From positions 135,325 to 199,324 of the forward strand of contig NZ_JAPDOD010000007.1 in NCBI RefSeq assembly GCF_027587205.1: DNA of 64,000 nucleotides, written 5' to 3'. This document shows positions 1 to 8,915 of the stretch, in pieces. The position numbers were made by a program, and so were the translations under genes. This DNA is from Solirubrobacter ginsenosidimutans. Its GTDB lineage: Bacteria > Actinomycetota > Thermoleophilia > Solirubrobacterales > Solirubrobacteraceae. The notes beneath the pieces were generated by a model. The model did no database searches. It was not told where the DNA came from and worked only from the letters and a program-made list of their open reading frames with translations. How positions within the stretch are numbered: position 1 is the stretch's first letter; every line of letters begins with the position of its first letter.

Positions 1-1644
1 GTGGTCGAGCAGACGTATGACGGGATCGCCTTCGCGGTCCGCGACCCGGAGGGCGCCTGGGGACCCGCGCAGACGATCGCCGAGGCCGACGGCCACTCCA
101 TCGACAACCCCGTCGCGGCGGTCTCGGCCGGGGGCGACGCGGTGGTCGCGTGGACCGACACGACGCTGTCGGGCTCGGACAACGCTGCGCGCCTGCTGGT
201 CGCGCGCCGCCCCGCGGGCGGTGCGTTCGGCACGCCGATCGAACTGCAGTCGCTGAAGACGTATTCCTTGGCGGCGCCGCACATCGCGCTGGGTATGCAG
301 GACGATGGCACCGTCACCGCGCTCTGGAACGCCGACGGCGCCAAGGACTCGTTGCGCGAGCGGCTCTTCGGCGCCGTGGCCGCGCCCGGAGCGCCGTTCG
401 GCCCGGCGCAGCGTCTGTCGGAGAAACTCCGCCTTCACCAGTTCTCGGTCACCGTCGCGCCGGACGGCCGCGCGCTCGCGATCGTCGACGAGGCGGAGCA
501 CACGCCCGTGCTGGAGCGCCCGCCCGGCGGCACGTTCGCGAAGGTGGCCGACCTCGGCTACACCGAGACCCTGCTCGGGGGCTCCCCGACGGCGGCGCTG
601 CGGCCGGACGGGGCCGCGATCGTCGCGTGGCTGGACCTGTCGGACGTCCAGGCGTATGCGATCCGCCGCGACGGTCCGGGACCGTTCGGCCGGCCGGAGC
701 GCGTCGGCGCGAGGCCGGTGCACGCGTACGCGCAGGAGCTCGCGGACTTCGACGGAGGCGCCCCTGCCGAGGACGACGGGCGCGCTCCGCGGGCCGCCTT
801 CGCCGCCGACGGCCGACCGGTGTTCACGTGGGCGCCGGCCCACACGCTCGGCGGGCTGACCTGGACCGCGGCGACCGTCGCGACGTTCCCGGGCGGCGTC
901 CAGGCGCTGAGCGGCCCGCTGCGCGACGCGGACTCCGTCACGCCGGTGATGCTCGCGGACGGCCGGCCCGCGATCGGGTGGTCGGACGTCTCCAGCGGCG
1001 GCGACTATCGCCTGCACCTCGCGATCGAGGGCGCTCCCGCCGCGCCGGAGCCGCCGGCGCCGGCGGTCGAGATCGGCCGCGTCGTGCAGATTCCGCACGG
1101 CCTCGCGATTCCGTTTCGCTGCTCGGCCGCCTGCGACGTGCGCGCCACGGTCCCGGACGGCATCAGCGGCCGGCACTCGCTGCGGGCGGCCGGCTCGGGC
1201 CGCCTGAAGATCCTGCCCGACTACGACCCGATCATGCTCCGGCGCCCGGACTCCGTGCCGGTCCAGGTGCTCGCCGGGGCGCCCGGCGTGCGCACGGTGG
1301 CCCGCAGGTCGGTCACCGCCAAGCTGCGCGTCCCGCGGCTGCCGCGCTTCCTCGGCCTCAAGGCGGTCCGGCGCGGGAAGAAGATCGCGGTGAGCTGGCA
1401 CACCGACCGGCCGCTGCGCAACGCGCGCATCATCGCGGTCCCGTCCGACGACAAGGCGTTCGAGGATCCGTTCCTCGGGACCGTCGTGGAGGGCGAAGGC
1501 CGCAAGCGCTTTCGCGCGAACGTGGACCCGCTCCTCGGGAAGCGCTACATCCAGCTCTTCCTGTTCTACGCGCCCGCCGCCACCGAGCGCCGGATCGCGG
1601 TCGTGCCCGTCACGAGGATGACAACTACGTATCACGGTGGCTAA
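1..1644 (+). CDS. Beta-propeller-like repeat protein, 5' end cut by the window edge
   Basis: The frame is open from the first base, so the GTG at position 1 need not be the real start and a signal peptide may lie upstream. About the first 340 residues are repeated blocks of the type AVVAWTD, TVTALWN and AIVAWLD, each following a D/G-rich turn (for example RPDGAAIVAW). This is the spacing of beta-propeller blades seen in secreted actinobacterial proteins. The last 190 residues are beta-rich with many basic residues (LRVPRLPRFLGLKAVRRGKK) and look like an added beta-sandwich domain. No catalytic motif is visible. The function is unknown; an extracellular binding role is an inference from the fold. 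Confidence 0.6.
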   Translation: MVEQTYDGIAFAVRDPEGAWGPAQTIAEADGHSIDNPVAAVSAGGDAVVAWTDTTLSGSDNAARLLVARRPAGGAFGTPIELQSLKTYSLAAPHIALGMQDDGTVTALWNADGAKDSLRERLFGAVAAPGAPFGPAQRLSEKLRLHQFSVTVAPDGRALAIVDEAEHTPVLERPPGGTFAKVADLGYTETLLGGSPTAALRPDGAAIVAWLDLSDVQAYAIRRDGPGPFGRPERVGARPVHAYAQELADFDGGAPAEDDGRAPRAAFAADGRPVFTWAPAHTLGGLTWTAATVATFPGGVQALSGPLRDADSVTPVMLADGRPAIGWSDVSSGGDYRLHLAIEGAPAAPEPPAPAVEIGRVVQIPHGLAIPFRCSAACDVRATVPDGISGRHSLRAAGSGRLKILPDYDPIMLRRPDSVPVQVLAGAPGVRTVARRSVTAKLRVPRLPRFLGLKAVRRGKKIAVSWHTDRPLRNARIIAVPSDDKAFEDPFLGTVVEGEGRKRFRANVDPLLGKRYIQLFLFYAPAATERRIAVVPVTRMTTTYHGG

Positions 1645-1846
1645 CCGCAAGCTCTGTCTAGAGCGTTATGCCACGCACGTCACGAGGGACTTCGGGCTCA
1701 CTCGTCTATCGGAGACCAGGCGTGCTGTGGTAGGCGTAGCGTCGTTCAGAAGGGTCGCTTCAGACCCGAGGGAGTGAGCACCGACGGAACCGCAATCCCG
1801 CCCAGTCCGAACCGCCGATCGCATCGCGACCCGGCGTCTCGCAGGC

Positions 1847-2224
1847 GTGTGGCGCCGTAGCGCCCTGCTCCTGACGGTGCTGGCCATCTCGCTGGCGCCG
1901 GCAGCGGGATCGATGACCGAGACGGCACGCGCGGGGCTCGGTCCGGGCGGCCAATGGGTCATCACGTATCCGCAGCCCCCCGCGATTCATCCGGGTACTC
2001 GGTCCGTCACCAGGACGCACGAGCACCCGACCCGGACTTGGCAGACCACAGACTTCATCCCGGGGCCGCGCGTGCGGGCCTTCAATACACGGCTGGACCG
2101 CTTGATCGCGAAGGCCGCAAGAAACCCGGATGTGAGCGCAGCCTTCAGCATGCCGCTGCGCGCTCCACTCGAGGGTCTCCGGATGCGGGAGCACACGGTC
2201 TTCCATCCTCCCTCGGTGGCGTAG
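1847..2224 (+). CDS. Small secreted protein of unknown function
   Basis: A 125-residue protein starting at GTG. The N-terminus (MWRRSALLLTVLAISLAPAA) is a good signal peptide: two arginines, a hydrophobic core and an Ala-rich cleavage region. The mature part is basic, with no recognised domain. It ends 20 bases before the start of the TIR-domain gene and may share its transcript. Codon use matches its neighbours, which favours a real gene, but no clear ribosome site precedes the start. A longer open frame of the downstream gene runs antiphase through this region; I treat that extension as non-coding. Confidence 0.5.
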   Translation: MWRRSALLLTVLAISLAPAAGSMTETARAGLGPGGQWVITYPQPPAIHPGTRSVTRTHEHPTRTWQTTDFIPGPRVRAFNTRLDRLIAKAARNPDVSAAFSMPLRAPLEGLRMREHTVFHPPSVA

Positions 2225-2244
2225 ACGGGGCTCGGGTCAAGGCT

Positions 2245-4782
2245 GTGGCTGAGCACGCCGCGCACGCCTTCGTGAGCTACACACAAGCGGATCGGGCGTG
2301 GGCAGAGTGGATCGCGTGGCAGCTCGAGGCTGCCGGCCATCCGACCAAGCTCCAGGCCTGGGACGCGCTGCCGGGCATGAACTTCGTCCAGTTCATGCAC
2401 GAAGCGAGCGAACGGTGTGAGGTCACGCTCGCGGTGCTGTCGCCCGACTACCTGCGGTCGACCTTCACGATGAAGGAGCTCTACGCCGCGATTGCGGGAG
2501 GATCGCTGCGAATCGTCCGCGTCCGCGAGGTCCCGGTGACAGGCATCCTCGGCGCCGAGATCTACACCGATCTGGTGGGCCTCGACGAAGCCGTCGCGCG
2601 GGACCGTCTGTTGCGCGAATTCGCCCGCGCGCCCACGCGAATCAAGCCGCAGATCGCGCCGGGCTTCCCGGGCGCCGCGGCTCCAGTCTTCCCGGGGCGC
2701 GGCGTGCGCTTCGGCATCCCGCATCAAGCCGCGTTGTTCAGCGGACGCCTGGCGGAGCTCAGCGAGCTCGAGCGGGCGTTCGCCACCGACGACGACGCCA
2801 TTGTCACGCAGACGATCACGGGGCTCGGTGGGCTCGGCAAGACGCAGCTGGCCGCTCGTTACGTGCATGAGCACCTCGGCGAGTACGACGTTGTGGCGTG
2901 GATCCGGGCCGACGATGGAGGCGTCAGTGATCTCGCGCGCCTGGCCGGCGAGTTGGGCGTCGGTGCGGATGGTCTCGCCCCAGCGGACGCCGTGGAGCGC
3001 GTGCTCGCCTGGCTGCGCGCCGCGCAGGAGCCGTGGTTGGTGGTCTACGACGACGTCGCCTCACCCGAGGTGCTGGTTGGATTGCTGCCGACCTCGGGAC
3101 TGGGCCGGGTGCTCGTGACCTCCAGGCATCGGGGATTCGAGCAGTTCGGTCGCATGCTGGCGCTGGATGCGTTCGGTGACGATACGGGCGCGGAGGTCCT
3201 GGTGAACCGGGCCGGCCGGCCGGAGGACCGTGCTGGAGCACGCCGGCTCGCACACGCGCTTGGTGGCTTGCCGCTCGCGTTGGCGCACGCCGGGGCGTAT
3301 TGCGCCGAAGGAGCGTCATTCGACGAGTACCGCGAGATGCTCGACGGGCTGCCGGCCCGAGAGCTGTTCGAGTCGAGTCGCGAGGTCTTTTACGAGCGAA
3401 CCGTCGCGTCGACCTGGCAGGCTTCGATCGCCGCCGCCGCAGGCCATGCGACCCTGGCGCCACGCGTCCTGGACTTCGCGGCATGGCTGGCGCCGGACCT
3501 CGTCCCGGCTTCGTTGTTCGCGGGATTGCTCGCCGATCCAAGGGATGTTCGCGAAGGCCGTGTCTTACGAGAGGCCATCGGGACATTGCACCGCTTCTCC
3601 TTGGTCGACGCGGAGCCGACTGGCGTGACCGTGCACCTACTGTTGCAGAAGGTCGTGCGCGAGGACGCGATCGAACGGCGAGACCATGCCGCGGCGGCAG
3701 CGGCCCTGCGAGCGCTCGATGCGACGTTCCCGGCCGAGAGCACTGTGCCCTCGTCCTGGCCGGTGTGCGAGCCGCTCGTCGCTCACGTCCGAGCGTTCGC
3801 TCGCGCCGCCGGAGACATCCTCCCTCCGATCGGACCGGTGGCGCTGGCCTGCCGCGCCAGTGAGTACCTCCTGCACGCCGGTGACCACACACGCGCGATC
3901 GAACTGGCGGAAATCGCGGAAAGCGTGGCGAAGCGGAGGCTCGGCCCGGAGGACCCGGCCACGCTCGGGGCCGTCGCCCTGCGCGCCGCCGCGTATGGAT
4001 CGGCCGGCCGAACGGCAGATGCCATCACCCTCCAAGAGACGGTGCTCGCCGGCCGTGAGCGCCTTCTCGGCACCAACGACGTCGACACGCTCGCCGCGCG
4101 AGCCGACCTCGCATACTCCTACGGGTCGGTGGGGCGGATCGCCGAGGCGATCGCACTTCAGGAAACCGTGCTTTCCAGCTTCGAGCGAGTGCTCGGTCCT
4201 GAGCACCCCGACACGCTCCGGGCGCGCGTCGACCTCGCCGGCTCCTACCGGTCGGCCGGGCGGATCGCCGATGCGGTCGCGCTGCAAGAAGCAGTGCTTG
4301 GCGACCTCGAGCGGGTGCTCGGGCCGGACCACCCCGACACCCTGCGGGCTCGCGCCGAACTGGCCGGCACCTACCGGTCGGCAGGACGCACCGCTGACGC
4401 CATCGCTCTTCAGGAAGCGCTCCTGGCCGCGCGGCACCGGCTCCTCGGTTCCGAGCACCCCGACACGTTGCGGACTCGAGGGAATCTCGCGAACGCGTAC
4501 GGATCGGCCGGGCGCACTGCCGATGCCATCCCGATTCAGGAAGCCGTGCTGGCCGACCTCGGGCGGCTCCTCGGCTCCGAGCACCCCGACACGCTGAGAG
4601 CGCGCGCCAACCTCGCGGCGTCCTACTGGTCGGCGAAGCGTTTCGCCGACGCCGTCTCCCTTCAGGAGACGGTGGTCGCGGAGTACGAGCGGCTCCTCGG
4701 CTCCGAGCACCCGGACACGTTGACCGCGCGTGCCAACCTCGCCGGCGCGGCTTCCGGAGATCAGCCTGGTCGGGCTGTGTGA
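2245..4782 (+). CDS. TIR / NB-ARC / tetratricopeptide STAND protein (NLR-like)
   Basis: An 845-residue signalling ATPase. I chose GTG 2245 because the TIR domain begins at once (HAFVSYTQADRAWAEWIAWQ). The TIR domain spans about residues 5-130; E78 in TMKELYAA sits where NAD-cleaving TIR domains carry their catalytic glutamate. The NB-ARC ATPase follows: P-loop TGLGGLGKT near 192-200, Walker B VVYDDV near 266, sensor RVLVTSRHR near 290 and the GLPLALAHA motif near 342. From about residue 565 there are seven 42-residue TPR units. Family members sense a ligand through the repeats, oligomerise and activate the TIR effector; several act in anti-phage defence. A defence role here is an inference. 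The last repeat is cut short by the stop codon. Confidence 0.85.
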   Translation: MAEHAAHAFVSYTQADRAWAEWIAWQLEAAGHPTKLQAWDALPGMNFVQFMHEASERCEVTLAVLSPDYLRSTFTMKELYAAIAGGSLRIVRVREVPVTGILGAEIYTDLVGLDEAVARDRLLREFARAPTRIKPQIAPGFPGAAAPVFPGRGVRFGIPHQAALFSGRLAELSELERAFATDDDAIVTQTITGLGGLGKTQLAARYVHEHLGEYDVVAWIRADDGGVSDLARLAGELGVGADGLAPADAVERVLAWLRAAQEPWLVVYDDVASPEVLVGLLPTSGLGRVLVTSRHRGFEQFGRMLALDAFGDDTGAEVLVNRAGRPEDRAGARRLAHALGGLPLALAHAGAYCAEGASFDEYREMLDGLPARELFESSREVFYERTVASTWQASIAAAAGHATLAPRVLDFAAWLAPDLVPASLFAGLLADPRDVREGRVLREAIGTLHRFSLVDAEPTGVTVHLLLQKVVREDAIERRDHAAAAAALRALDATFPAESTVPSSWPVCEPLVAHVRAFARAAGDILPPIGPVALACRASEYLLHAGDHTRAIELAEIAESVAKRRLGPEDPATLGAVALRAAAYGSAGRTADAITLQETVLAGRERLLGTNDVDTLAARADLAYSYGSVGRIAEAIALQETVLSSFERVLGPEHPDTLRARVDLAGSYRSAGRIADAVALQEAVLGDLERVLGPDHPDTLRARAELAGTYRSAGRTADAIALQEALLAARHRLLGSEHPDTLRTRGNLANAYGSAGRTADAIPIQEAVLADLGRLLGSEHPDTLRARANLAASYWSAKRFADAVSLQETVVAEYERLLGSEHPDTLTARANLAGAASGDQPGRAV
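3949..4782 (+). repeat. Seven 126-bp direct repeats coding for TPR units
   Basis: Repeat units begin at 3949, 4075, 4201, 4327, 4453, 4579 and 4705, each exactly 126 bp (42 codons) after the last. The core is GAGCACCCCGACAC, coding for EHPDT. The middle copies are very similar at DNA level, which suggests recent duplication or gene conversion and possible copy-number change. Confidence 0.85.
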
Positions 4783-4863
4783 CCCCTTGCCGGTCACCCG
4801 GTAAGCGATGTCCTCGACCTGCGCGCGCTCGATCGTCCCCGGGGCGCGGCAGTTGTCAGACTG

Positions 4864-5613
4864 GTGGGAGTGCCCGCCGCCGAGACGATCGCTCCCGACG
4901 CGATCCCCCTGCAGGTCACCGGGCTCGCCCGCCACTATGGCCGTCTCGTCGGCCTTGCTCACTTCGACCTCGAGCTCAAGCCCGGCCAGTGCGTGGCGCT
5001 GATCGGCGCCAACGGCTCGGGGAAGTCCACCGCGGTCCGGACGATCTCGGGGCTGTTGGAGCCGACCGAGGGCACCGTGCGGGTCTGCGGCCACGATCCG
5101 CACAGCGAGCCGGACGCCGAAGCTGCTCGCGCCGCGCTGGCGCTGGTTCCCGACGCGCCGATGCTCTACGACGACCTCACGGTCCGGCAGCACCTGTCGC
5201 TCGTCGCGCTCGCGCACGGCGTCAACGACGACGGGATCGAGGAGCGGATCGACGGGCTTCTGGAGCGTCTCGGTCTCTCGCATCGCGCCGACTTCTTGCC
5301 CGCTGAGCTGTCGCGCGGCCTCAAGCAGAAGACCGGCTTGGCGTGTGCGCTGATCCGGCCCGCGAAGCTGCTGGTCCTCGACGAGCCCGTGGTCGGTCTC
5401 GACCCGCCGTCGCAGGCGCTGCTGGTCGAGTTGCTGCTCGACGCCAAGGCGAGCGGGACCGCGATCCTGCTGACGACGCACCAGATGGCGTTCGCCGATG
5501 GCGTCGCCGATCGCGCGATCGTCCTCGGCGAGGGTGAGGTGCTCGACCACGGCCCGTGGGCCGCGGTCCGCAAGCGCGCCGCCGAGCGCGGTTGGCTCCC
5601 GGCCGATGCCTGA
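4864..5613 (+). CDS. ABC transporter ATP-binding protein
   Basis: A 249-residue ATPase with Walker A GANGSGKST (48-56), signature LSRGLKQK (about 149), Walker B LLVLDEPVVGLD (about 169) and H-loop LTTHQ (about 203). Start GTG 4864; an in-frame GTG at 4870 is an alternative. The signature SRGLKQK is of the type seen in exporter and CcmA/drug-efflux-like ATPases. It overlaps the permease gene by 8 bp, so the two are translated together. The substrate cannot be read from the sequence. Confidence 0.9.
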   Translation: MGVPAAETIAPDAIPLQVTGLARHYGRLVGLAHFDLELKPGQCVALIGANGSGKSTAVRTISGLLEPTEGTVRVCGHDPHSEPDAEAARAALALVPDAPMLYDDLTVRQHLSLVALAHGVNDDGIEERIDGLLERLGLSHRADFLPAELSRGLKQKTGLACALIRPAKLLVLDEPVVGLDPPSQALLVELLLDAKASGTAILLTTHQMAFADGVADRAIVLGEGEVLDHGPWAAVRKRAAERGWLPADA

Positions 5614-7186
5614 GCTCGTCGCCGCCGGCGGCCGGACGCGCGTCCGGGACATCCGTCGCTTCTGGCACGTCGTGCAGGCGCCGCCGTCGCTGCTGAAGCG
5701 GCTGGAGCCCGCGTACTACGTGTTCATCACGCTGGCGATCGGCGGACCGTTGGTCTATGGGACGGCGAGCGCGGCGCTTTCGGAGGTCGCGACGCCGCAC
5801 GCGGTTGGCATCTGGGGACCGTCGATCGCGCTCGTCGCATTGCTGGCGGTGATGCGCTGGGGCGCGGTCCAGGGTCCGGTGGTCTTCAGCGTGGCCGATA
5901 TCACCCACTTGCTCGGCGCGCCGCTACGCCGCGCGGAGCTGGTCCTGGGACGCCTGATCCGGGGGTTGCTGATGTGGACGGGCGCGGCCGCGGTCGTGGC
6001 AGGGCTCGTCGTCGTCGGTGTCGCCGGCGACCATCGCGGGGTCGACGCGGTGCGCGCGGCGGGTTTCGTGGTCGCGATCGCGATCCTCGGCCTACTCGGC
6101 GTCGTGGGCGCGGCGCTCGTGGCGGGCTCCGCGCGCGTCGACCGCGCTACGCGCCGTGCCGCCTGGCCCTCGGTCGTGGTCGCGGCCGGCTTGGTCGTGC
6201 TCGCGGACTCCTCGCCGGCGGGGCGTCACATAGCGCTGTGGTCGGGACCGTGGGGGTGGGCTGTGCAGCCGCTGGCCGGGACAGCCGCGGCGTGGCCGGT
6301 CGCCGTCGTGCTGCTGGCCGCGCTCACCGCGGCGATCACCGCGCTCGCCGTCCGCCGCCGCGGCGCGACGCCGACCGAGCGCCACCTCCTGCGCGCCGAG
6401 GCCCGCGGCGGCGCGGTCGCGGCCATGTACTCCATGAACGCCCGCTACGTCCGGCGCAGCCTCACGGCGGTGAGCGCCGGGCCCGTCGCCGCGCGCGGCG
6501 CCAACCGCCTCAAGCCGCCGCGGTCACCGCGCCTGGCCGTCGCCTGGCGTGACGCGATCGCCGCGCTGGCCGTCCCGCAACGGCTCGGCGAATCACTTGT
6601 ACTGGCCGCAGGCGGGACTGCGATCTGCCTCATCAACGGCGCTCATCCCGTGGCCGTCGGCGCCGGGGCGCTGACGATCTACGCCGGCGCCTCACGGCTC
6701 CTCGAGCCGCTGCGGGCCGAGGTCGACAAGCCCGGACGCGTCCGCGTGCTCCTGCGCGCGCCGATCGGCAAGGTGCTGGTCCAGCACGCGCTCGTCCCGC
6801 TGGTGGTCGTCGTGATCGGCGCGCTGCTGGCGATCGCCGGCTGCGCCGCGGCGGGCGCGCTGCCCGACCACGGTGGCGCCGCCGCGCTTCTCGCCGTGCT
6901 CGCCACCCCCTCGATCACGCTCTGCGCCGCGCTCTCGAGCCGCCGCGGCGGGACACTCCCACCGAGCCTGCTCGCCTTCACCTACGGCGACTCGAGCGGC
7001 ATGAGCGTCGGTTTCATCTTCGGCTGGATCGTGCTTTGGCCGCTGGTCGCCATGGCCACCGGCGCAGTCCCGATCGGCATCGTCGTCCACGACGGCCCGT
7101 CCGCCCTGCCGCAGTTCGTCGTCGCGCTGGTGCTCCTGCCGACCCTGCTGGCCCGCGGCCTGGCCGCCGAGATGTTCGCCCCGTAG
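5606..7186 (+). CDS. ABC transporter permease (multi-spanning membrane protein)
   Basis: A 526-residue protein starting at ATG 5606 inside the end of the ATPase gene. It has many Ala/Val/Leu-rich membrane segments, including AVVAGLVVVGVAG, VVVVIGALLAIAGCA and a C-terminal pair near 470-510. The layout (soluble N-terminus of about 30 residues, two membrane halves and a long middle loop near residues 245-300) fits an ABC-2-like exporter permease. It is the only plausible partner of the preceding ATPase. Its stop lies 5 bp from the stop of the convergent M91-like gene. Confidence 0.8.
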   Translation: MPELVAAGGRTRVRDIRRFWHVVQAPPSLLKRLEPAYYVFITLAIGGPLVYGTASAALSEVATPHAVGIWGPSIALVALLAVMRWGAVQGPVVFSVADITHLLGAPLRRAELVLGRLIRGLLMWTGAAAVVAGLVVVGVAGDHRGVDAVRAAGFVVAIAILGLLGVVGAALVAGSARVDRATRRAAWPSVVVAAGLVVLADSSPAGRHIALWSGPWGWAVQPLAGTAAAWPVAVVLLAALTAAITALAVRRRGATPTERHLLRAEARGGAVAAMYSMNARYVRRSLTAVSAGPVAARGANRLKPPRSPRLAVAWRDAIAALAVPQRLGESLVLAAGGTAICLINGAHPVAVGAGALTIYAGASRLLEPLRAEVDKPGRVRVLLRAPIGKVLVQHALVPLVVVVIGALLAIAGCAAAGALPDHGGAAALLAVLATPSITLCAALSSRRGGTLPPSLLAFTYGDSSGMSVGFIFGWIVLWPLVAMATGAVPIGIVVHDGPSALPQFVVALVLLPTLLARGLAAEMFAP

Positions 7187-7190
7187 CCGG

Positions 7191-8774
7191 TCACAACCGC
7201 TGCGGCAGCGGCTTGAGCGCGACGACGTTCTGTTGCTGCTGCCCGATAACCGTCGCGCGCTGCTCCAGGTTGGTCGCCTGCTGGCGCATCGTGGCCGCGG
7301 ACAGGCGCAACGCAAGGATCTCGTCGACGCTGGGCGGCATCTTGCGCTTCCGGCGGCGCTCCAGGGCATCGCGTAGGCCGTCGGTCAGCGCATCGGCCGC
7401 GATCCTCAGCTGCGCGATCTCCTGCCCGAGCTGTGCCGACGCCAGCTGGTGGGCGTTAGTGGCCGCGAGGTTGATCGCCTGCGCGACGTCGAACATGCGC
7501 GCCAGCTCGGTGCCGGACCAGTCGGCGTGTGCTCCGCGCAGCGACAGTCCGGCCTCCGCGCGAATCCGGTTCTCGATCACGTCGATGTTGAAGAACTCCT
7601 CCTTGCGATCGCCCACCACCACGTTCTTGAACGCGTGGGCGAGCATCGCGTCGGTGGCCTCGTCGTCCTTGGCGGTGATGCCGTGCAGCGAGCGAAGCGC
7701 GTGCCCGAGCTCGTGACCGAGGCTGACGAACGTCGGGGCGATGATCGCGAAGTCGTTCGTCCCGAGTGCCAGGCTCGACCCCTGATCCGAGGTGTCCTGC
7801 GCGCCCGAGGGGACCGTGACGTTGGACCCGGTGCCCGTGTTGAAGCGGAAGTGCAGCGTGCCGTCGGCGGCAGTGGTCAGCGAGACGCCACGGGCGTCCG
7901 GATTGCGGACCCGGGCGTCGTTGATCGCCACCTTGCGCTGCTGCACGGACAGACCGTCCAGGACGAGGGAGACGAACTGCTCGGTCGCCTTCGGCGGAGC
8001 GCCCACGGTCAGGCCCTCGTACGCCTCGTTGACCGGCGACGCCACGAACTTCGCGCCCTTGGCCGGCGTGACCGTCAGCCGTGGCTGCTCCCCGCTGAGG
8101 CCGCCGACCACCATCCTGCCGGTCTCGGTCTCGAGCAGGCGCGAGAAGTCAGCCAGGAGGCGGATCCGGGCGGCCTTGTCGGCGCCGTCGACGGCGAGGC
8201 CCATCCTGAGGTCGATGTCACCCGACTTCTCGCGAATCAGCTCGTTCCAGATCTCCCGGACCTGCTGCTGCTCGCCGCCCTGCAACTGAGCGAAGTTGGC
8301 CAGTGGCGGATCGCCGCCATCGCTCAGTGCGAGCGCCACCAGGCCGTCGCGTTCCGTCTGGAGCTGGTTGAGGAACGCCCGCATCGGCGCCCACTCCGGA
8401 TCGGCGGTCCGGTCCTGGTTCTCACGCTGACGAAACCAGCCATAGACCCAGCGCTCGACCTCTCCGAGCTTGGCCAGCGCGGCCTGTCGGGCCTCTGCCG
8501 GATTCTTCATGGCCCACTTGGGAAGGATCCCCCACAGCTCCTTCGCCCCGCGGAGGTCGTTGTACTCCTGCGCGAGCTGGTGCAACGGCGCATACCAGAC
8601 CGGCTGCTGCGCGAACGCGGGCTTGAGCGCACGCTGCAGCAGCGCCGCCGTGGCGTGGTTGCCGGCCGACCGCTGGAGCCCCAGCACCGCCAGATCGGCG
8701 CGCGGCGCGTGCCGGCGCGGGCGCTGCGGGTCCATCGGGGAGTGCGCCGCACGCGGGCGGCGGACCGACTCCAT
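7191..8774 (-). CDS. M91-like zinc metalloprotease with LQRSxGN leader, putative injected effector
   Basis: A 527-residue protein. Residues 33-39 read LQRSAGN within LAVLGLQRSAGNHATAALLQ, a leader motif often found at the N-terminus of DUF4157-type and injection-system-associated proteins. After a helical middle part, residues 354-358 form the zinc motif HELGH (GHELGHALRSLHG). About 40 residues later comes EEFFNIDVIENRIRAEAGLS (392-411). This pairing of HExxH with an ENxxRxExG block is the pattern of peptidase family M91, whose member NleD is a type III effector that cleaves host kinases. The tail is a Gln-rich coiled-coil. No signal peptide is present, which fits delivery by the contractile system at 15-31 kb. 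No ribosome site is seen at ATG 8774; ATG 8735 is an alternative start that keeps the motif. Confidence 0.75.
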   Translation of the reverse strand: MESVRRPRAAHSPMDPQRPRRHAPRADLAVLGLQRSAGNHATAALLQRALKPAFAQQPVWYAPLHQLAQEYNDLRGAKELWGILPKWAMKNPAEARQAALAKLGEVERWVYGWFRQRENQDRTADPEWAPMRAFLNQLQTERDGLVALALSDGGDPPLANFAQLQGGEQQQVREIWNELIREKSGDIDLRMGLAVDGADKAARIRLLADFSRLLETETGRMVVGGLSGEQPRLTVTPAKGAKFVASPVNEAYEGLTVGAPPKATEQFVSLVLDGLSVQQRKVAINDARVRNPDARGVSLTTAADGTLHFRFNTGTGSNVTVPSGAQDTSDQGSSLALGTNDFAIIAPTFVSLGHELGHALRSLHGITAKDDEATDAMLAHAFKNVVVGDRKEEFFNIDVIENRIRAEAGLSLRGAHADWSGTELARMFDVAQAINLAATNAHQLASAQLGQEIAQLRIAADALTDGLRDALERRRKRKMPPSVDEILALRLSAATMRQQATNLEQRATVIGQQQQNVVALKPLPQRL

Positions 8775-8866
8775 CGGCCCGACTCTAGATCGGCTCGATC
8801 ACAGGCGACAAACACCCGGTATCCGGCACTACGCTCTCGATCCACGCGGACGCGAAGTGTCGAGCG

Positions 8867-8897
8867 CGTCGCGCCCGGTGCGGATCCGGGCGCGACG
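8867..8897 (-). terminator. 12-bp perfect hairpin downstream of the RTX gene
   Basis: CGTCGCGCCCGG (8867-8878) pairs perfectly with CCGGGCGCGACG (8886-8897) around a 7-nt loop. It lies about 20 bp after the stop of the minus-strand RTX gene, where a terminator is expected. No T-run follows, as is common in GC-rich actinobacteria. Confidence 0.5.
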
Positions 8898-8915
8898 GCT
8901 GATGGGCTGGTCGGG

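Noticed and set aside
1954..2244. N-terminal extension of the TIR protein
   Set aside because: It runs antiphase through the small secreted protein, has no domain, and GTG 2245 places the TIR domain at the normal distance from the start.
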